A stretch of 64,000 bases of DNA from Desulfatitalea alkaliphila (GTDB taxonomy: Bacteria > Desulfobacterota > Desulfobacteria > Desulfobacterales > Desulfosarcinaceae): the NCBI RefSeq assembly GCF_022968795.1, contig NZ_JALJRB010000019.1:1-64000 (forward strand). Direction: 5' to 3'. Below, piece by piece: positions 19,007-27,446 of the stretch. The notes under the pieces are model-generated. The model saw only the letters and a program-made list of their open reading frames with translations. It was not told the origin of the DNA and did no database searches. Made by a program: the position numbers and the translations under genes. Each line of letters opens with the position of its first letter. The first letter of the stretch is position 1.

Positions 19007-19082
19007 CCGATAAGCGATTGACAGGGTAGACCAAACAAGGTATTGACGCTGTTTTGAAAGCGCATGCGGCCCTTTGGGTTCC

Positions 19083-19174
19083 GGAGAGGTTGCCGAGTGG
19101 CTGAAGGCCCCGCTCTCGAAAAGCGGTATCCCGTTTACCCGGGATCGTGGGTTCGAATCCCACCCTCTCCGCCA
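19083..19174 (+). tRNA. tRNA-Ser (anticodon CGA)
   Basis: Acceptor stem GGAGAGG pairs with CCTCTCC. Anticodon arm CCGCT-CTCGAAA-AGCGG gives CGA, followed by a long variable arm (class II) and the T-arm GTGGG-TTCGAAT-CCCAC. The 3' end G-CCA is encoded. Confidence 0.97.
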
Positions 19175-19252
19175 TTTCACCGGTAACTCGAACCGCGCAC
19201 AAGTACCATCGAGATCCGGACCGCCCCGCATGCGACGCGTCAAAAGACAAAC

Positions 19253-19346
19253 GGAGAGATGTCCGAGCTGGCCGAAGGAGCACGACTGGAAATCGTGTGT
19301 GCTGTTAATAGCGGCACCGAGGGTTCGAATCCCTCTCTCTCCGCCA
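19253..19346 (+). tRNA. tRNA-Ser (anticodon GGA)
   Basis: Acceptor stem GGAGAGA pairs with TCTCTCC. Anticodon arm CACGA-CTGGAAA-TCGTG gives GGA, with a long variable arm and T-arm GAGGG-TTCGAAT-CCCTC. CCA is encoded. It lies 78 bp after the first tRNA-Ser and is probably co-transcribed. Confidence 0.97.
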
Positions 19347-19627
19347 TTTCATGCCTTAAGTACCTGAAAAACATTCAAATAAAAAAGAACCCGCCGCGTA
19401 CCAACAAAAGCACCCACATCATCAAAATGGTAGGCGCCCAGGTCGCCGACCACCCCCATTGTCGCTGCCGCCGGGGTCGGTAGCTTGGTCATGGGGCGGC
19501 ATTGGCGCTCGTTTGCGGGGGGGCTGTACGCCATGGCGCACATTCTCAACAACCACAGCGGCATCCATAAGTTGGTAACTTGTTCGGCGTGCCATATCCC
19601 ACCGATCCCGGCAGTAGGCTATGCCAC

Positions 19628-19659
19628 AAAAAAAGGGCCACCCGGTGATGGGCGGCCCC
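19628..19659 (-). terminator. Intrinsic terminator of the HigBA-type operon
   Basis: On the minus strand, GGGCCGCCC (19658-19650) and GGGTGGCCC (19643-19635) form a stem followed by TTTTTTT, about 20 bp after the antitoxin stop. Confidence 0.8.
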
Positions 19660-19681
19660 TGGTGACGGTCGGTGGTACGTT

Positions 19682-19966
19682 TTACAAAAAAACCTTGTGG
19701 GAAATGTTCAGCGCCATGCCAAGCTTCTTGGCAATGGTCACACCAATCGGCCTTTTGCCGCGTTCCATCTCCGAAATATGTCCTTGCGGAATGTTCGCCC
19801 GTTCAGAAAGCTGTTTTTGCGTCAAACCTTCCTTGGCGCGGGCACCCCTCAAAACCGTTGCCGGAAGTTCAGCATCGTTCACCTGAAGCGCCTTGCGCCA
19901 TTCCAGGCTTCCCCGGCCATCCTCCCCCACCGAATCAATACGGGGCTTTTTCGTGAGTGCCAACAT
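19682..19966 (-). CDS. HigA-like XRE-family antitoxin
   Basis: A 94-residue protein with a Cro/C1-type helix-turn-helix at about 40-90: 'L-R-G-A-R-A-K-E-G-L-T-Q-K-Q-L-S-E-R-A-N-I-P-Q-G-H-I-S-E-M-E-R-G-K-R-P-I'. It lies downstream of, and overlaps by 32 bp, the toxin gene. The toxin-first order is characteristic of HigBA-type systems. It should neutralise the toxin and repress the operon at the palindrome 20223-20242. Confidence 0.85.
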   Translation of the reverse strand: MLALTKKPRIDSVGEDGRGSLEWRKALQVNDAELPATVLRGARAKEGLTQKQLSERANIPQGHISEMERGKRPIGVTIAKKLGMALNISHKVFL

Positions 19967-20213
19967 AAATCACCTCCGCGGTTACGCTATCTTTGTCCAC
20001 CGTCCAAAGGGCAACATAGGTCGGGCTTCCCTTTTTCAAATGGCAATGGAAGCAAGCATTCTGTTTCAACGGTCCATAATTGTGCCAATTGCTTCTATAT
20101 GGCCCCTTCAATTCAATCTCTCGAATTAGGGCAATCAAGGCGTCAAGCACCTTTTTAGGCAGCTTTCCTAAGCGCTTTGCGACGCTTGGCTTAATCTCGA
20201 CGCCCCATTTCAT
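19935..20213 (-). CDS. HigB/RelE-like toxin
   Basis: A 92-residue basic protein starting M-K-W-G-V-E-I-K-P-S-V-A-K-R-L-G-K-L-P. 'W-H-N-Y-G-P-L-K' and 'H-C-H-L-K-K-G-S-P-T-Y-V-A-L-W-T-V' match RelE-superfamily cytotoxic translational repressors. I start at ATG 20213; the upstream TTG at 20231 falls inside the operator palindrome. It should cleave mRNA on the ribosome when the antitoxin is lost. Its terminator and operator make it a compact independent unit between tRNA-Ser and dnaX. Confidence 0.8.
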   Translation of the reverse strand: MKWGVEIKPSVAKRLGKLPKKVLDALIALIREIELKGPYRSNWHNYGPLKQNACFHCHLKKGSPTYVALWTVDKDSVTAEVIYVGTHEKAPY

Positions 20214-20222
20214 TCTTTGAGG

Positions 20223-20242
20223 ATATACCAATAATGGTATAT
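20223..20242 (-). promoter_or_regulatory. Operator palindrome of the HigBA-type operon
   Basis: Perfect inverted repeat ATATACCA - ATAA - TGGTATAT, 9 bp upstream of the toxin ATG. Position and symmetry fit autorepression by the antitoxin dimer, and TATACC/TATAT may double as the -10. Confidence 0.65.
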
Positions 20243-20373
20243 GTCAAGCGAAAACCGCCCCACCAAATGCGCCCCTATCATAACGATGCCGACCCGGCCC
20301 ATGGTCCGGTATACCTTCACTTAACACTGAAAAACGCTCTCCATCATTCCTTGCACCCACCCACCATGTGCGG

Positions 20374-20461
20374 TATAAGAACCGGACAGTTGCGGATCGA
20401 GCGGTAATGAACCCAGATGCACTATAAGATCCGGAAAGCCGCGGATTGAGCGGCAATGAAC
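20374..20461 (+). promoter_or_regulatory. Tandem 39-bp hairpin repeats in the dnaX leader
   Basis: Two 39-bp copies (20374-20412 and 20423-20461) share 33 positions, each running TATAAGA...CCGGA...GCGGAT...GAGCGG...AATGAAC. Each can fold as a 5-bp stem with a GGA-containing loop: GCCGC-GGATTGA-GCGGC in copy 2, and GTTGC-GGATCGA-GCGGT through G-U pairs in copy 1. The second ends 12 bp before the dnaX start. A role in dnaX expression, for example binding of a CsrA-type protein to the GGA loops, is speculative. Confidence 0.5.
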
Positions 20462-20473
20462 AGTGGAAGACCC

Positions 20474-22264
20474 ATGAGCTACCTCGTACTCGCGCGCAAA
20501 TATCGCCCCCAGATCTTCGACGAAGTGGTGGGGCAGGGCCATGTGACCCGTACGCTGGTGAACGCCATCGAGGCCGGCCGTGTGGCCCACGCACTGCTGT
20601 TCACCGGTCCCAGGGGAACGGGTAAAACCACGGTGGCGCGCATTGTGGCCAAGGCCATGAATTGCGAGCAGGGTCCGACGCCGACACCCTGCAACGTTTG
20701 CCGTTCCTGCCTGGAGATCACCGCCGGGCATGCATCCGATGTTTTCGAGATCGATGGCGCATCCAACAACAGCGTCGACCAGGTGCGTGAGCTGCGGGAA
20801 AATCTCAAGTACATGCCGGCCCACAGCCGTTACAAGATCTATATCATCGACGAAGTGCACATGCTGACCCTGGCGGCTTTCAACGCGTTGCTCAAGACGT
20901 TGGAGGAGCCGCCGTCCCATGTGCTGTTCATGTTCGCCACCACCGAGCCGCACAAGATTCCGGTTACGATCCTGTCCAGGTGCCAACGCCATGATTTGCG
21001 GCGCATCGATACGGCGGCCATCATCGCACAGATGCAGTCCCTGTGCGACAGCGAGGAAGTGCCCATCGACCAGGCCGGTCTTGCCTTAATCGCCCAGGAG
21101 GCCGCCGGCAGCATGCGCGACGGGCTCAGCCTGTTGGACCATGTGCTGTCCTGCGCCGAGGGCGAGGTGACCGCCGATTTGGTGGCCGACCTGCTGGGCG
21201 CCGTCGATCACAATCACCTTTTCGAGCTTTCGGAGGCGGTTTTCGCCCGCGATATTCAAGGCGTGTTGGAGAAGATCGATACGATCTGGCGCCTGGGGCT
21301 GGAGATGAAACGGTTTTACGCCGACCTGACGGCCCATTTTCACCGCCTGATGATGGTGGCCATGGGGGATCGCACCGGTCAACTGGTCGATCTTCCCGAT
21401 CAAGCGGTCCGTCACATGCGCCGGCAGGTGGCCTCCGTATCCAATCCCTTTTTACTGCAGGTCCTCGATCTGTTGTTCCAGGCCGAACCGGCCATCAAAT
21501 TTTCCACCCAACCGCGGTTGGCCATGGAGATGGTGTTCCTGAAGCTGTTTCAGACACCGCCGGCCCTGGCCATCGACACCCTGATCGAGCGCTTGGACCA
21601 ATTGCGCACTTCCGGCGCTGCTGCGTCGCCGGTAGCGCCGCAAGGCGGCGGCCAAGTGGTCAAAACGCCGGCGCTACCTGCAAATTCTTCAGCGACGGCG
21701 GCGGGCGGCGGCGCCGGGCCGGCGTCGCAAGCCGCTGCAGCAGAGAACGCCATTCCGCGTCACGAGGCGCCCGAGACGGCCGAGGCGTCCGAGACGCCCG
21801 AGACGCCCGAGGCGCCTGCGGTGGACACCGCCCGCCCATCGGGCACCCTTCCCACGCCGGCCGCAGATGCGCCTGCCCTGGACACGCAAGCCCTGTGGGA
21901 GAATGCCTTGGAGGCGGTCGAACAGGAGAAGCCGTCCCTCGGGGCGCTGCTCAAACGGTGTCGAATCGTGGCGCTTGAGGAAGGCCGCCTGACCATGGAA
22001 GTGGACGGCAATGCGTTCGCCGTTAAGAGCATCCAGAAACACCATGTCTTCCTGGAGGCGTTGTTTTGCCGTCTTGCCCGGCGTACCACGACGCTTGAGG
22101 TGATCGCCAATACGCGGGATGCGGCCGAGAAGCAGAAGGAGCGCGAGGTCGCCGAAAAGCGCAGGCAGGCGGCCTTGGATCATCCCCTGGTGATGGAGGC
22201 GATGGAACTGTTCGGCGGCAAGGTGATCGACGTGAAGGTGGAGAGCGGTCCCCCGGAAAAATGA
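20474..22264 (+). CDS. dnaX: DNA polymerase III subunit gamma/tau
   Basis: A 596-residue clamp-loader ATPase. It starts M-S-Y-L-V-L-A-R-K-Y-R-P, the family's canonical N-terminus, so ATG 20474 is chosen over 20456. Walker A G-P-R-G-T-G-K-T is at 45-52, zinc ligands at Cys64/73/76/79, then 'D-E-V-H-M-L' (Walker B) and the SRC arginine-finger motif 'L-S-R-C-Q-R'. After domain III a Pro/Ala/Glu-rich linker (about 370-470) leads to a DnaX C-terminal domain. I see no A-rich slippery site, so no evidence for a frameshifted gamma form. It heads dnaX-ybaB-recR, a widely conserved gene order. Confidence 0.97.
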   Translation: MSYLVLARKYRPQIFDEVVGQGHVTRTLVNAIEAGRVAHALLFTGPRGTGKTTVARIVAKAMNCEQGPTPTPCNVCRSCLEITAGHASDVFEIDGASNNSVDQVRELRENLKYMPAHSRYKIYIIDEVHMLTLAAFNALLKTLEEPPSHVLFMFATTEPHKIPVTILSRCQRHDLRRIDTAAIIAQMQSLCDSEEVPIDQAGLALIAQEAAGSMRDGLSLLDHVLSCAEGEVTADLVADLLGAVDHNHLFELSEAVFARDIQGVLEKIDTIWRLGLEMKRFYADLTAHFHRLMMVAMGDRTGQLVDLPDQAVRHMRRQVASVSNPFLLQVLDLLFQAEPAIKFSTQPRLAMEMVFLKLFQTPPALAIDTLIERLDQLRTSGAAASPVAPQGGGQVVKTPALPANSSATAAGGGAGPASQAAAAENAIPRHEAPETAEASETPETPEAPAVDTARPSGTLPTPAADAPALDTQALWENALEAVEQEKPSLGALLKRCRIVALEEGRLTMEVDGNAFAVKSIQKHHVFLEALFCRLARRTTTLEVIANTRDAAEKQKEREVAEKRRQAALDHPLVMEAMELFGGKVIDVKVESGPPEK

Positions 22265-22399
22265 GGGGTGCTGTAACGTGAATGAAAATTCCCCCCGGAA
22301 AGCACCGGCCAAGGCGGCCACGCCTGCCGGCCGGTGATGGAAGGGGGCGCGCTTTTAAACAAGGCACAAGGCATTGAGCCGATAAAGGAGGTTGCGGAT

Positions 22400-22711
22400 A
22401 TGAAGGGCATGGGCAACATGATGAAACAGGCGCAGAAGCTGCAGTCAAAGATGATGAAGCTGCAGGAGGAGTTGGCGGACAAGACCGTGGAGACCAGCGC
22501 CGGCGGCGGCATGGTCCGCGTGGTGGCCAACGGACGCCAGCAAGTTGTCTCCATTGCCATCGACAAGGAAGTGGTCGATCCGGAAGATGTGGAGATGCTG
22601 CAGGACCTGGTGCTGGCGGCGGTCAACGATGCTTTGGCCAAGGCCCAGGAGATGGTGGCGGCCGAGATGGGCAAACTGACGGGCGGTTTCACCGTGCCCG
22701 GAATGATGTAG
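22400..22711 (+). CDS. YbaB/EbfC nucleoid-associated protein
   Basis: A 103-residue YbaB/EbfC protein: '[22 protein letters not shown]' (dimerising helix), '[13 protein letters not shown]' and a Met-rich tail 'G-F-T-V-P-G-M-M'. These dimers bind DNA with little sequence preference. Start chosen at ATG 22400, behind AAAGGAGG. It sits between dnaX and recR as in most bacteria. The 135-bp gap before it contains a hairpin (CACCGGCC...GGCCGGTG, 22303-22336) without a T-run. Confidence 0.95.
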   Translation: MKGMGNMMKQAQKLQSKMMKLQEELADKTVETSAGGGMVRVVANGRQQVVSIAIDKEVVDPEDVEMLQDLVLAAVNDALAKAQEMVAAEMGKLTGGFTVPGMM

Positions 22712-22723
22712 GCGAAACACACC

Positions 22724-23323
22724 ATGGAGCAATATCCCGATTCCATACGCCGGTTGATCCGCAACCTGGCCAAGTTGCCCGGCGTGGGCGAAAAGACCGC
22801 CGAACGCCTGGCCATCCATATTTTGCGGCGCCCTGTCGCCGAGGCGCGGGACCTGGCCGAAAGCATTACGACGGTCAAGGAAAAGGTGCGCCTGTGCACC
22901 CGCTGTTTCGGTCTCAGTGACGGCGCGCTTTGCCGTTATTGCCAGGACAGCGGGCGCAATGAACGATTGCTGTGCGTGGTGGAACAGCCGGCCGACATGA
23001 TCGCCATCGAAAAATCGGGGGCCTTCAACGGTTTGTACCACATCCTGGGCGGCGCCCTGGCACCCATGGAGGGGGTCGGCCCGGACGATTTGCGCCTGAA
23101 CGAATTGCTGGCGCGGGTCCGCAACCGGGAAGTGGACGAGATCATTCTGGCCACCGGCACCGGCGTGGAAGGCGAGACGACGGCCGGTTACATCGCCCGA
23201 CAGCTGGCCGACACCGGGGTGCGGCTGAGCCGCATCGCCTCCGGCGTGCCGGTGGGCGGCGATCTGAAATATGTGGACAAAAACACCCTCAAATGTGCTT
23301 TGGACGGTCGCCATGCCCTCTGA
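22724..23323 (+). CDS. recR: Recombination protein RecR
   Basis: A 199-residue protein of the RecFOR gap-repair pathway. It has the helix-hairpin-helix 'L-A-K-L-P-G-V-G-E-K-T-A-E-R-L-A' (about 14-29), a zinc finger 'C-T-R-C-F-G-L-S-D-G-A-L-C-R-Y-C' and a Toprim domain beginning 'L-L-C-V-V-E-Q-P-A-D'. It ends 'V-P-V-G-G-D-L-K-Y-V-D-K-N-T-L' as usual. It starts 12 bp after ybaB and overlaps the next gene by 11 bp. Confidence 0.97.
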   Translation: MEQYPDSIRRLIRNLAKLPGVGEKTAERLAIHILRRPVAEARDLAESITTVKEKVRLCTRCFGLSDGALCRYCQDSGRNERLLCVVEQPADMIAIEKSGAFNGLYHILGGALAPMEGVGPDDLRLNELLARVRNREVDEIILATGTGVEGETTAGYIARQLADTGVRLSRIASGVPVGGDLKYVDKNTLKCALDGRHAL

Positions 23324-23717
23324 TGCCACCACTGTCGGCGACCTGTTCGAATGCACCCAATGCGGCGAATGTTGCAAAGGGTACGGCGGCACCTATGTGA
23401 CCGATGCGGACATTCGCAATATCGCCGCCTTTCTCAATATGCCGGCCGAGACGGTGCGACGGCGCTACTGCACCTTGTCAGGCGGCAAACCGCTATTGGC
23501 CCAGGCGGACAACGGATATTGCGTCTTCTGGGATCGGATCTGCACCATCCATCCGGTCAAACCGCGGATGTGCCGCCATTGGCCCTTCATTGCCGGCGTT
23601 TTGATCGATCCGCTCAACTGGCGCACCATGGCCGACAGTTGCCCCGGCATCCATCCCGATGTGGATGAAGCCACCCTGCGGCGATGGGTCGCGAAAATGA
23701 TGCAGGAGCAGAAGTGA
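23313..23717 (+). CDS. YkgJ-family cysteine cluster protein
   Basis: A 134-residue protein with the CxxCxxCC signature 'C-T-Q-C-G-E-C-C-K-G' near residue 16, later 'Y-C-V-F-W-D-R-I-C-T-I-H-P-V-K-P-R-M-C-R-H-W-P' and a final Cys in 'D-S-C-P-G-I-H'. The family (YkgJ, UPF0153) probably binds an iron-sulfur cluster or zinc; its function is not established. The ATG at 23313 lies inside the recR end, so translation is likely coupled. Confidence 0.8.
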   Translation: MPSDATTVGDLFECTQCGECCKGYGGTYVTDADIRNIAAFLNMPAETVRRRYCTLSGGKPLLAQADNGYCVFWDRICTIHPVKPRMCRHWPFIAGVLIDPLNWRTMADSCPGIHPDVDEATLRRWVAKMMQEQK

Positions 23718-23811
23718 AGCGCCAGATGGCGGAAGACAACCGTTTGCCGGCGCCACGGGCGTGCAGGGCCGCCAAAACCCATGGGCGCCTCGTTGCAACG
23801 GGTGGCGTTCG

Positions 23812-24597
23812 ATGATCGGCGTTTTCGACTCCGGCATCGGCGGCTTGACGGTGGTACAGGCCCTGCGGGAACGACTGCCCGGCCACGATATCGTCTATCT
23901 GGGCGACACCGCCCGCACCCCCTACGGCAGTAAAAGTGCGGCCACGATCGTCAATTACTCCCTGAACAACACCGATTTTCTGCGACGCCAAGGCGCGCGG
24001 CGGATCGTCATCGCCTGCAACACCGCATCCAGTTACGCCTTCGCGGCGGTGCGCGATCACTTTGACGGGCCGGTTTTCGAGGTGATCGGTCCCGGCGCCC
24101 GCCTGGCCCTGCAACGATCCCGTTGGGGCCGTGTCGGTGTGATCGGCACCCGCGCCACGGTGGCCAGCGGCGTGTACCCCCGCACCTTCCAGGCATTGCA
24201 ACCCCAAGCCAAAGTGTATGCCGCCGCCTGCCCCCTTCTGGTGCCGCTGGTGGAAGAGGGCTGGATCCGCAAACCGGAGACGGCCATGATCGTGCGCAAA
24301 TATCTCCATCCCTTGAAAGTTAAAAAGATCGACACCCTGATTTTGGGGTGCACCCACTATCCCGTGTTGCGCCAGGTGATTCAACGCAAGATCGGTGCCC
24401 GGGTGGTGTTGGTGGATTCGGCGGCCGCCGTTGCCGAGCAGGTGCGTGACCATTTGGCGGCAATCCCGGAAGGGGAAGCGCGGGGTGAGGGCGGGGGACG
24501 ATTGAAAATTTTTGTCACCGATACAGCCGATCAGTTTCGCAAAACCGCCCGTTTGATTCTCAAACAACCGGTGACCATCGAACAGGCCGATCTGTAG
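23812..24597 (+). CDS. murI: Glutamate racemase
   Basis: A 261-residue racemase providing D-glutamate for peptidoglycan. Motifs: 'F-D-S-G-I-G-G-L-T-V' at the N-terminus, 'A-C-N-T-A-S' with catalytic Cys69 and 'G-C-T-H-Y-P' with catalytic Cys180. Start chosen at ATG 23812, giving the canonical M-I-G-V-F-D-S-G-I-G-G. It converges with the response regulator gene, leaving only 9 bp between stops. Confidence 0.95.
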   Translation: MIGVFDSGIGGLTVVQALRERLPGHDIVYLGDTARTPYGSKSAATIVNYSLNNTDFLRRQGARRIVIACNTASSYAFAAVRDHFDGPVFEVIGPGARLALQRSRWGRVGVIGTRATVASGVYPRTFQALQPQAKVYAAACPLLVPLVEEGWIRKPETAMIVRKYLHPLKVKKIDTLILGCTHYPVLRQVIQRKIGARVVLVDSAAAVAEQVRDHLAAIPEGEARGEGGGRLKIFVTDTADQFRKTARLILKQPVTIEQADL

Positions 24598-24606
24598 ACG
24601 ATCGGT

Positions 24607-25164
24607 TCAGCATTTGAGGGCCATGTCAATGCGCTGGTCGGCGCTCAGGTCGCTGCGCTCAAGGGTGTCGCGCATGGCGCTGATCCGCTCCTGCAGCTCC
24701 GCCACGGCGATCTCCAGGTCTTGGATGGTTTCGCAGGCGGTTTGTTCGGTGATGTCCATGGCCATGCGCAGATCGGCGGCATTTTTCAGCAAGTGGCGCC
24801 AATTCTGGATCTTCTCCAAACGCAGAATCAATTCGTCGAAATTGATGGGTTTTTGCAGATAGTCGGTGGCCCCTTTTTTCATGGCCACGATGGCGTTGCT
24901 GATGGTGCCGTGGGCCGTGATGAGAATCACTTCCGTTTTCAGGTGATGCTCCTTGGCCGCTTCGAGTACGCCGATGCCGTCGATGCCGCCCGGCATCATC
25001 AGGTCGGTCAAGACCACATCGTAACATTGCCGTTGCAGTTTTTCCACGGCCGCCACACCTGTTTCGGCGGTGTCCACCGCATAGGCGGCTTTGCTCAATC
25101 GTTTGCTGAGCAGGGCGCGGGTGACGGGATCATCGTCCACCACCAGAATGTTGATTGCTTCCAT
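24607..25164 (-). CDS. CheY-like response regulator with C-terminal helical extension
   Basis: A 185-residue protein. The receiver domain (1-125) has the acidic pair D10-D11, phospho-acceptor Asp54 ('V-L-T-D-L-M-M-P-G-G'), T/S 'I-T-A-H-G-T' and Lys in 'L-Q-K-P-I-N'. The remaining 60 residues form likely amphipathic helices with no known output domain. It is the last gene of the chemotaxis operon and may be a second phosphate sink or signal to another target. An insert 'G-G-I-D-G-I' follows the phospho-site. Confidence 0.85.
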   Translation of the reverse strand: MEAINILVVDDDPVTRALLSKRLSKAAYAVDTAETGVAAVEKLQRQCYDVVLTDLMMPGGIDGIGVLEAAKEHHLKTEVILITAHGTISNAIVAMKKGATDYLQKPINFDELILRLEKIQNWRHLLKNAADLRMAMDITEQTACETIQDLEIAVAELQERISAMRDTLERSDLSADQRIDMALKC

Positions 25165-25203
25165 TGTTGTTCTCCTCCCGGGGCTGAAGCGATGGGCCCC
25201 TTT

Positions 25204-26142
25204 CTACCGCAACTGGTAGAAGATCGATTTCAAATGGCGCTTGGGTATGAAACGGGGGCAAACGCCGGTCAGCGATTCTGTCGATCCGATGATGAGATAA
25301 CCATCGGGTACCAGGGTGTCGGCGATTTTGTCGAACAGACCCATCCGATCTTCCAGGGTGAAGTAGATGGCCACGTTGCGGCAGAAAATCAGGTCGAATT
25401 TGCCCATGCCGGTGAAAGGGGCCAGCAGGTTGATTTTGCGGAAGGTGGCCATGGATCGGATTTCGTCTTTGATTTTCCAGTTGTCGCCGCTGACGGTGAA
25501 ATAGCGTTGCAGCCGCTCCCGCGGCAGCCCGCGTTCGATTTCGAAGCGATTGTAGATGCCGGAGCTGGCTTGTTTGATGGCCGCGTCGGAAATATCGGTG
25601 CCGAGCAATTGGATGTTGTATTTCGGGTTGTTGCCCAAAAGCTCCCGCAAAACGATGGCGATGCTGAACACTTCCTGGCCGGTGGAACAGGCCGCGCTCC
25701 AAATCCGGAGCGGCACACTCGCCGCGCTTTTATTGGCTGCGCGCTTGTCGATGAGTTCGGGAATGATTTTGAATTTCAGCAGTTCGAACGGGCTGGTGTC
25801 GCGGAAAAACAGGGTCTCGTTGGTGGTGATGGCGTCGATGATCTGGTTCTGCAGTCGCTTGCCGGCGTCCGCCTTTGCTTTTTGTAATAAAGCCGTGAAC
25901 GAGTCGCATCCTTCCTGCTCCAACAGTCTGCCCAAACGGGTTTCCAGCAGGTAGGATTTGGCGGCCTCGATGTGGATCCCGGTCAGGTCGCGAACATATT
26001 TGGCGAAATGAACGATTTCCGCCGGCGTGATTTTCACCTGGCGGCGGATGCCGGGGATGGGTTGGATCCCATTGGCTCCTCCGTTGGCGGAGGTGATGCC
26101 GTCACCGATTCGGGCATTACCGCCGGGCATTGGCAAGTTCAT
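25204..26142 (-). CDS. cheR: Chemoreceptor methyltransferase CheR
   Basis: A 312-residue SAM-dependent enzyme that methylates glutamates of chemoreceptors. After about 35 low-complexity residues comes the CheR N-domain ('Y-L-L-E-T-R-L-G-R-L-L'), the 'T-T-N-E-T-L-F-F-R-D' motif, SAM motif 'I-W-S-A-A-C-S-T-G-Q-E-V-F-S-I-A' and 'D-L-I-F-C-R-N-V-A-I-Y-F'. The start at 26142 is behind AGGAAAG; the frame extends upstream but is not CheR-like. Position directly after cheB is typical. Confidence 0.92.
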   Translation of the reverse strand: MNLPMPGGNARIGDGITSANGGANGIQPIPGIRRQVKITPAEIVHFAKYVRDLTGIHIEAAKSYLLETRLGRLLEQEGCDSFTALLQKAKADAGKRLQNQIIDAITTNETLFFRDTSPFELLKFKIIPELIDKRAANKSAASVPLRIWSAACSTGQEVFSIAIVLRELLGNNPKYNIQLLGTDISDAAIKQASSGIYNRFEIERGLPRERLQRYFTVSGDNWKIKDEIRSMATFRKINLLAPFTGMGKFDLIFCRNVAIYFTLEDRMGLFDKIADTLVPDGYLIIGSTESLTGVCPRFIPKRHLKSIFYQLR

Positions 26143-26186
26143 GGTTGTTCGGCTTTCCTGGTTGGACGCATGGCTGACCTGTTCGC

Positions 26187-27329
26187 TTAAGCCCGCAGGG
26201 GTTGGCGTTGTACAGTGCCGGCGGAGCGGTAGGCGACGGTTTTGAGGATTTCCGAGGCGATACCGTCCAGCGGTACCACCACATCCACCAAACCGCTCTC
26301 GATGGGGGCCTTGGGCATTCCGAAAACGACGCAGGTGGCTTCGTCCTGGGCGATGGTTACGGCGCCGTTGTGCTTCATCAGTTGCAAGCCGACGGTGCCG
26401 TCGGATCCCATGCCGGTCATGATGACGCCGGTGGCGCGTCCCACAAAGTGATCGGCCACGGACCGGAACAGATAGTCCACCGATGGTTTGCAATTATTGA
26501 CCGGGGGCTCGTCGGTGATCTTGATCACCCGCTGCTTGCCGTCGGCGCCGGCCACGATTTTCATCTGCTTGCCGCCGGGGGCGATCAGCGCCACGTTGGG
26601 CCACAACGGCTCGCCGCTTTCGGCCTCCTTGACGGATATGGCGCATTTGTTGTCCAGGCTGGTGGCCAGGGACTTGGTGAACAGGGGCGGCATGTGCTGT
26701 ACGATGACGATGGGCACGCCGATATCGCCGGGCAAGCGGGGCAACATCCGCGCCAGGGCGTTGGGACCGCCAGTGGATATACCGATGGCAACAATGGACG
26801 ATGGGCCGCTGCGCCCGACGGCCGATGCAACGGTGCGCGGGATCGTCACGGTACGTGGTGCGACCTGCGGTCCGGCCTTGGTCAACGGGCGAAGCCGCTT
26901 GCGGATCTGGTGGCTGCGGGCATAGGCGAGGATCATGGGCGTCAGGGCGCTTTGAATGGCCTCGCGGTTCTGGGCCATGGTGCCCGACTGGGGTTTGGGG
27001 ATGAAATCGAAGGCCCCCAATTCCAGCGCCCGCATGGTCATGGCGCCCCCTTCGCGGGTCAAGGTGCTGAGCATGACGGCACCGACGCCGGGGGCGTGTT
27101 GGGACAGTTGCTGCAACACTTCCAGGCCGTTCATCTCGGGCATTTCGATGTCCAGGGTCAACAGGTCGGGTTTCAACGTGTTGACCTTGTACATCGCGGC
27201 CTTTCCGTTGTGGGCCGTCCCGACCACCTCCACCTCGGGCATGGTCGCCAGCACATCACTGACGATCTTGCGGTAGAGTACGGTGTCATCGACGACCAAC
27301 ACGCGCAGTGGTTTGGCAGGCTCGTTCAT
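26187..27329 (-). CDS. cheB: Chemotaxis methylesterase/glutaminase CheB
   Basis: A 380-residue response regulator-methylesterase that demethylates receptors. The receiver domain has D14-D15 and phospho-acceptor Asp60 ('L-T-L-D-I-E-M-P'). A linker of about 45 residues leads to the esterase domain with its Ser-His-Asp triad: Ser in 'G-I-S-T-G-G-P', His in 'V-Q-H-M-P-P' and Asp in 'G-M-G-S-D-G'. It lies between cheW and cheR. Confidence 0.95.
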   Translation of the reverse strand: MNEPAKPLRVLVVDDTVLYRKIVSDVLATMPEVEVVGTAHNGKAAMYKVNTLKPDLLTLDIEMPEMNGLEVLQQLSQHAPGVGAVMLSTLTREGGAMTMRALELGAFDFIPKPQSGTMAQNREAIQSALTPMILAYARSHQIRKRLRPLTKAGPQVAPRTVTIPRTVASAVGRSGPSSIVAIGISTGGPNALARMLPRLPGDIGVPIVIVQHMPPLFTKSLATSLDNKCAISVKEAESGEPLWPNVALIAPGGKQMKIVAGADGKQRVIKITDEPPVNNCKPSVDYLFRSVADHFVGRATGVIMTGMGSDGTVGLQLMKHNGAVTIAQDEATCVVFGMPKAPIESGLVDVVVPLDGIASEILKTVAYRSAGTVQRQPLRA

Positions 27330-27446
27330 TTCATGTCCGTTCTGGTGGCCTTGTTGCGCCGGAGATGGGCAGAGACGTCATCATGGGCCGTGGTGTTGCA
27401 GCAGTACCGGCGGGCCAGCGCGATGCGCGTGCCGGGAGCGGCCGGT

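Noticed and set aside
19349-19564. Minus-strand 71-residue frame between tRNA-Ser and the HigBA-type operon
   Set aside because: No ribosome site, no recognised family and low-complexity sequence; it could be a remnant but I cannot support it. The 19347-19627 gap otherwise shows nothing.
20244-20373. SRP RNA gene upstream of dnaX, a common location
   Set aside because: The conserved GGAA tetraloop domain and the GGUCAGGUCCGGAAGG-type core are absent.
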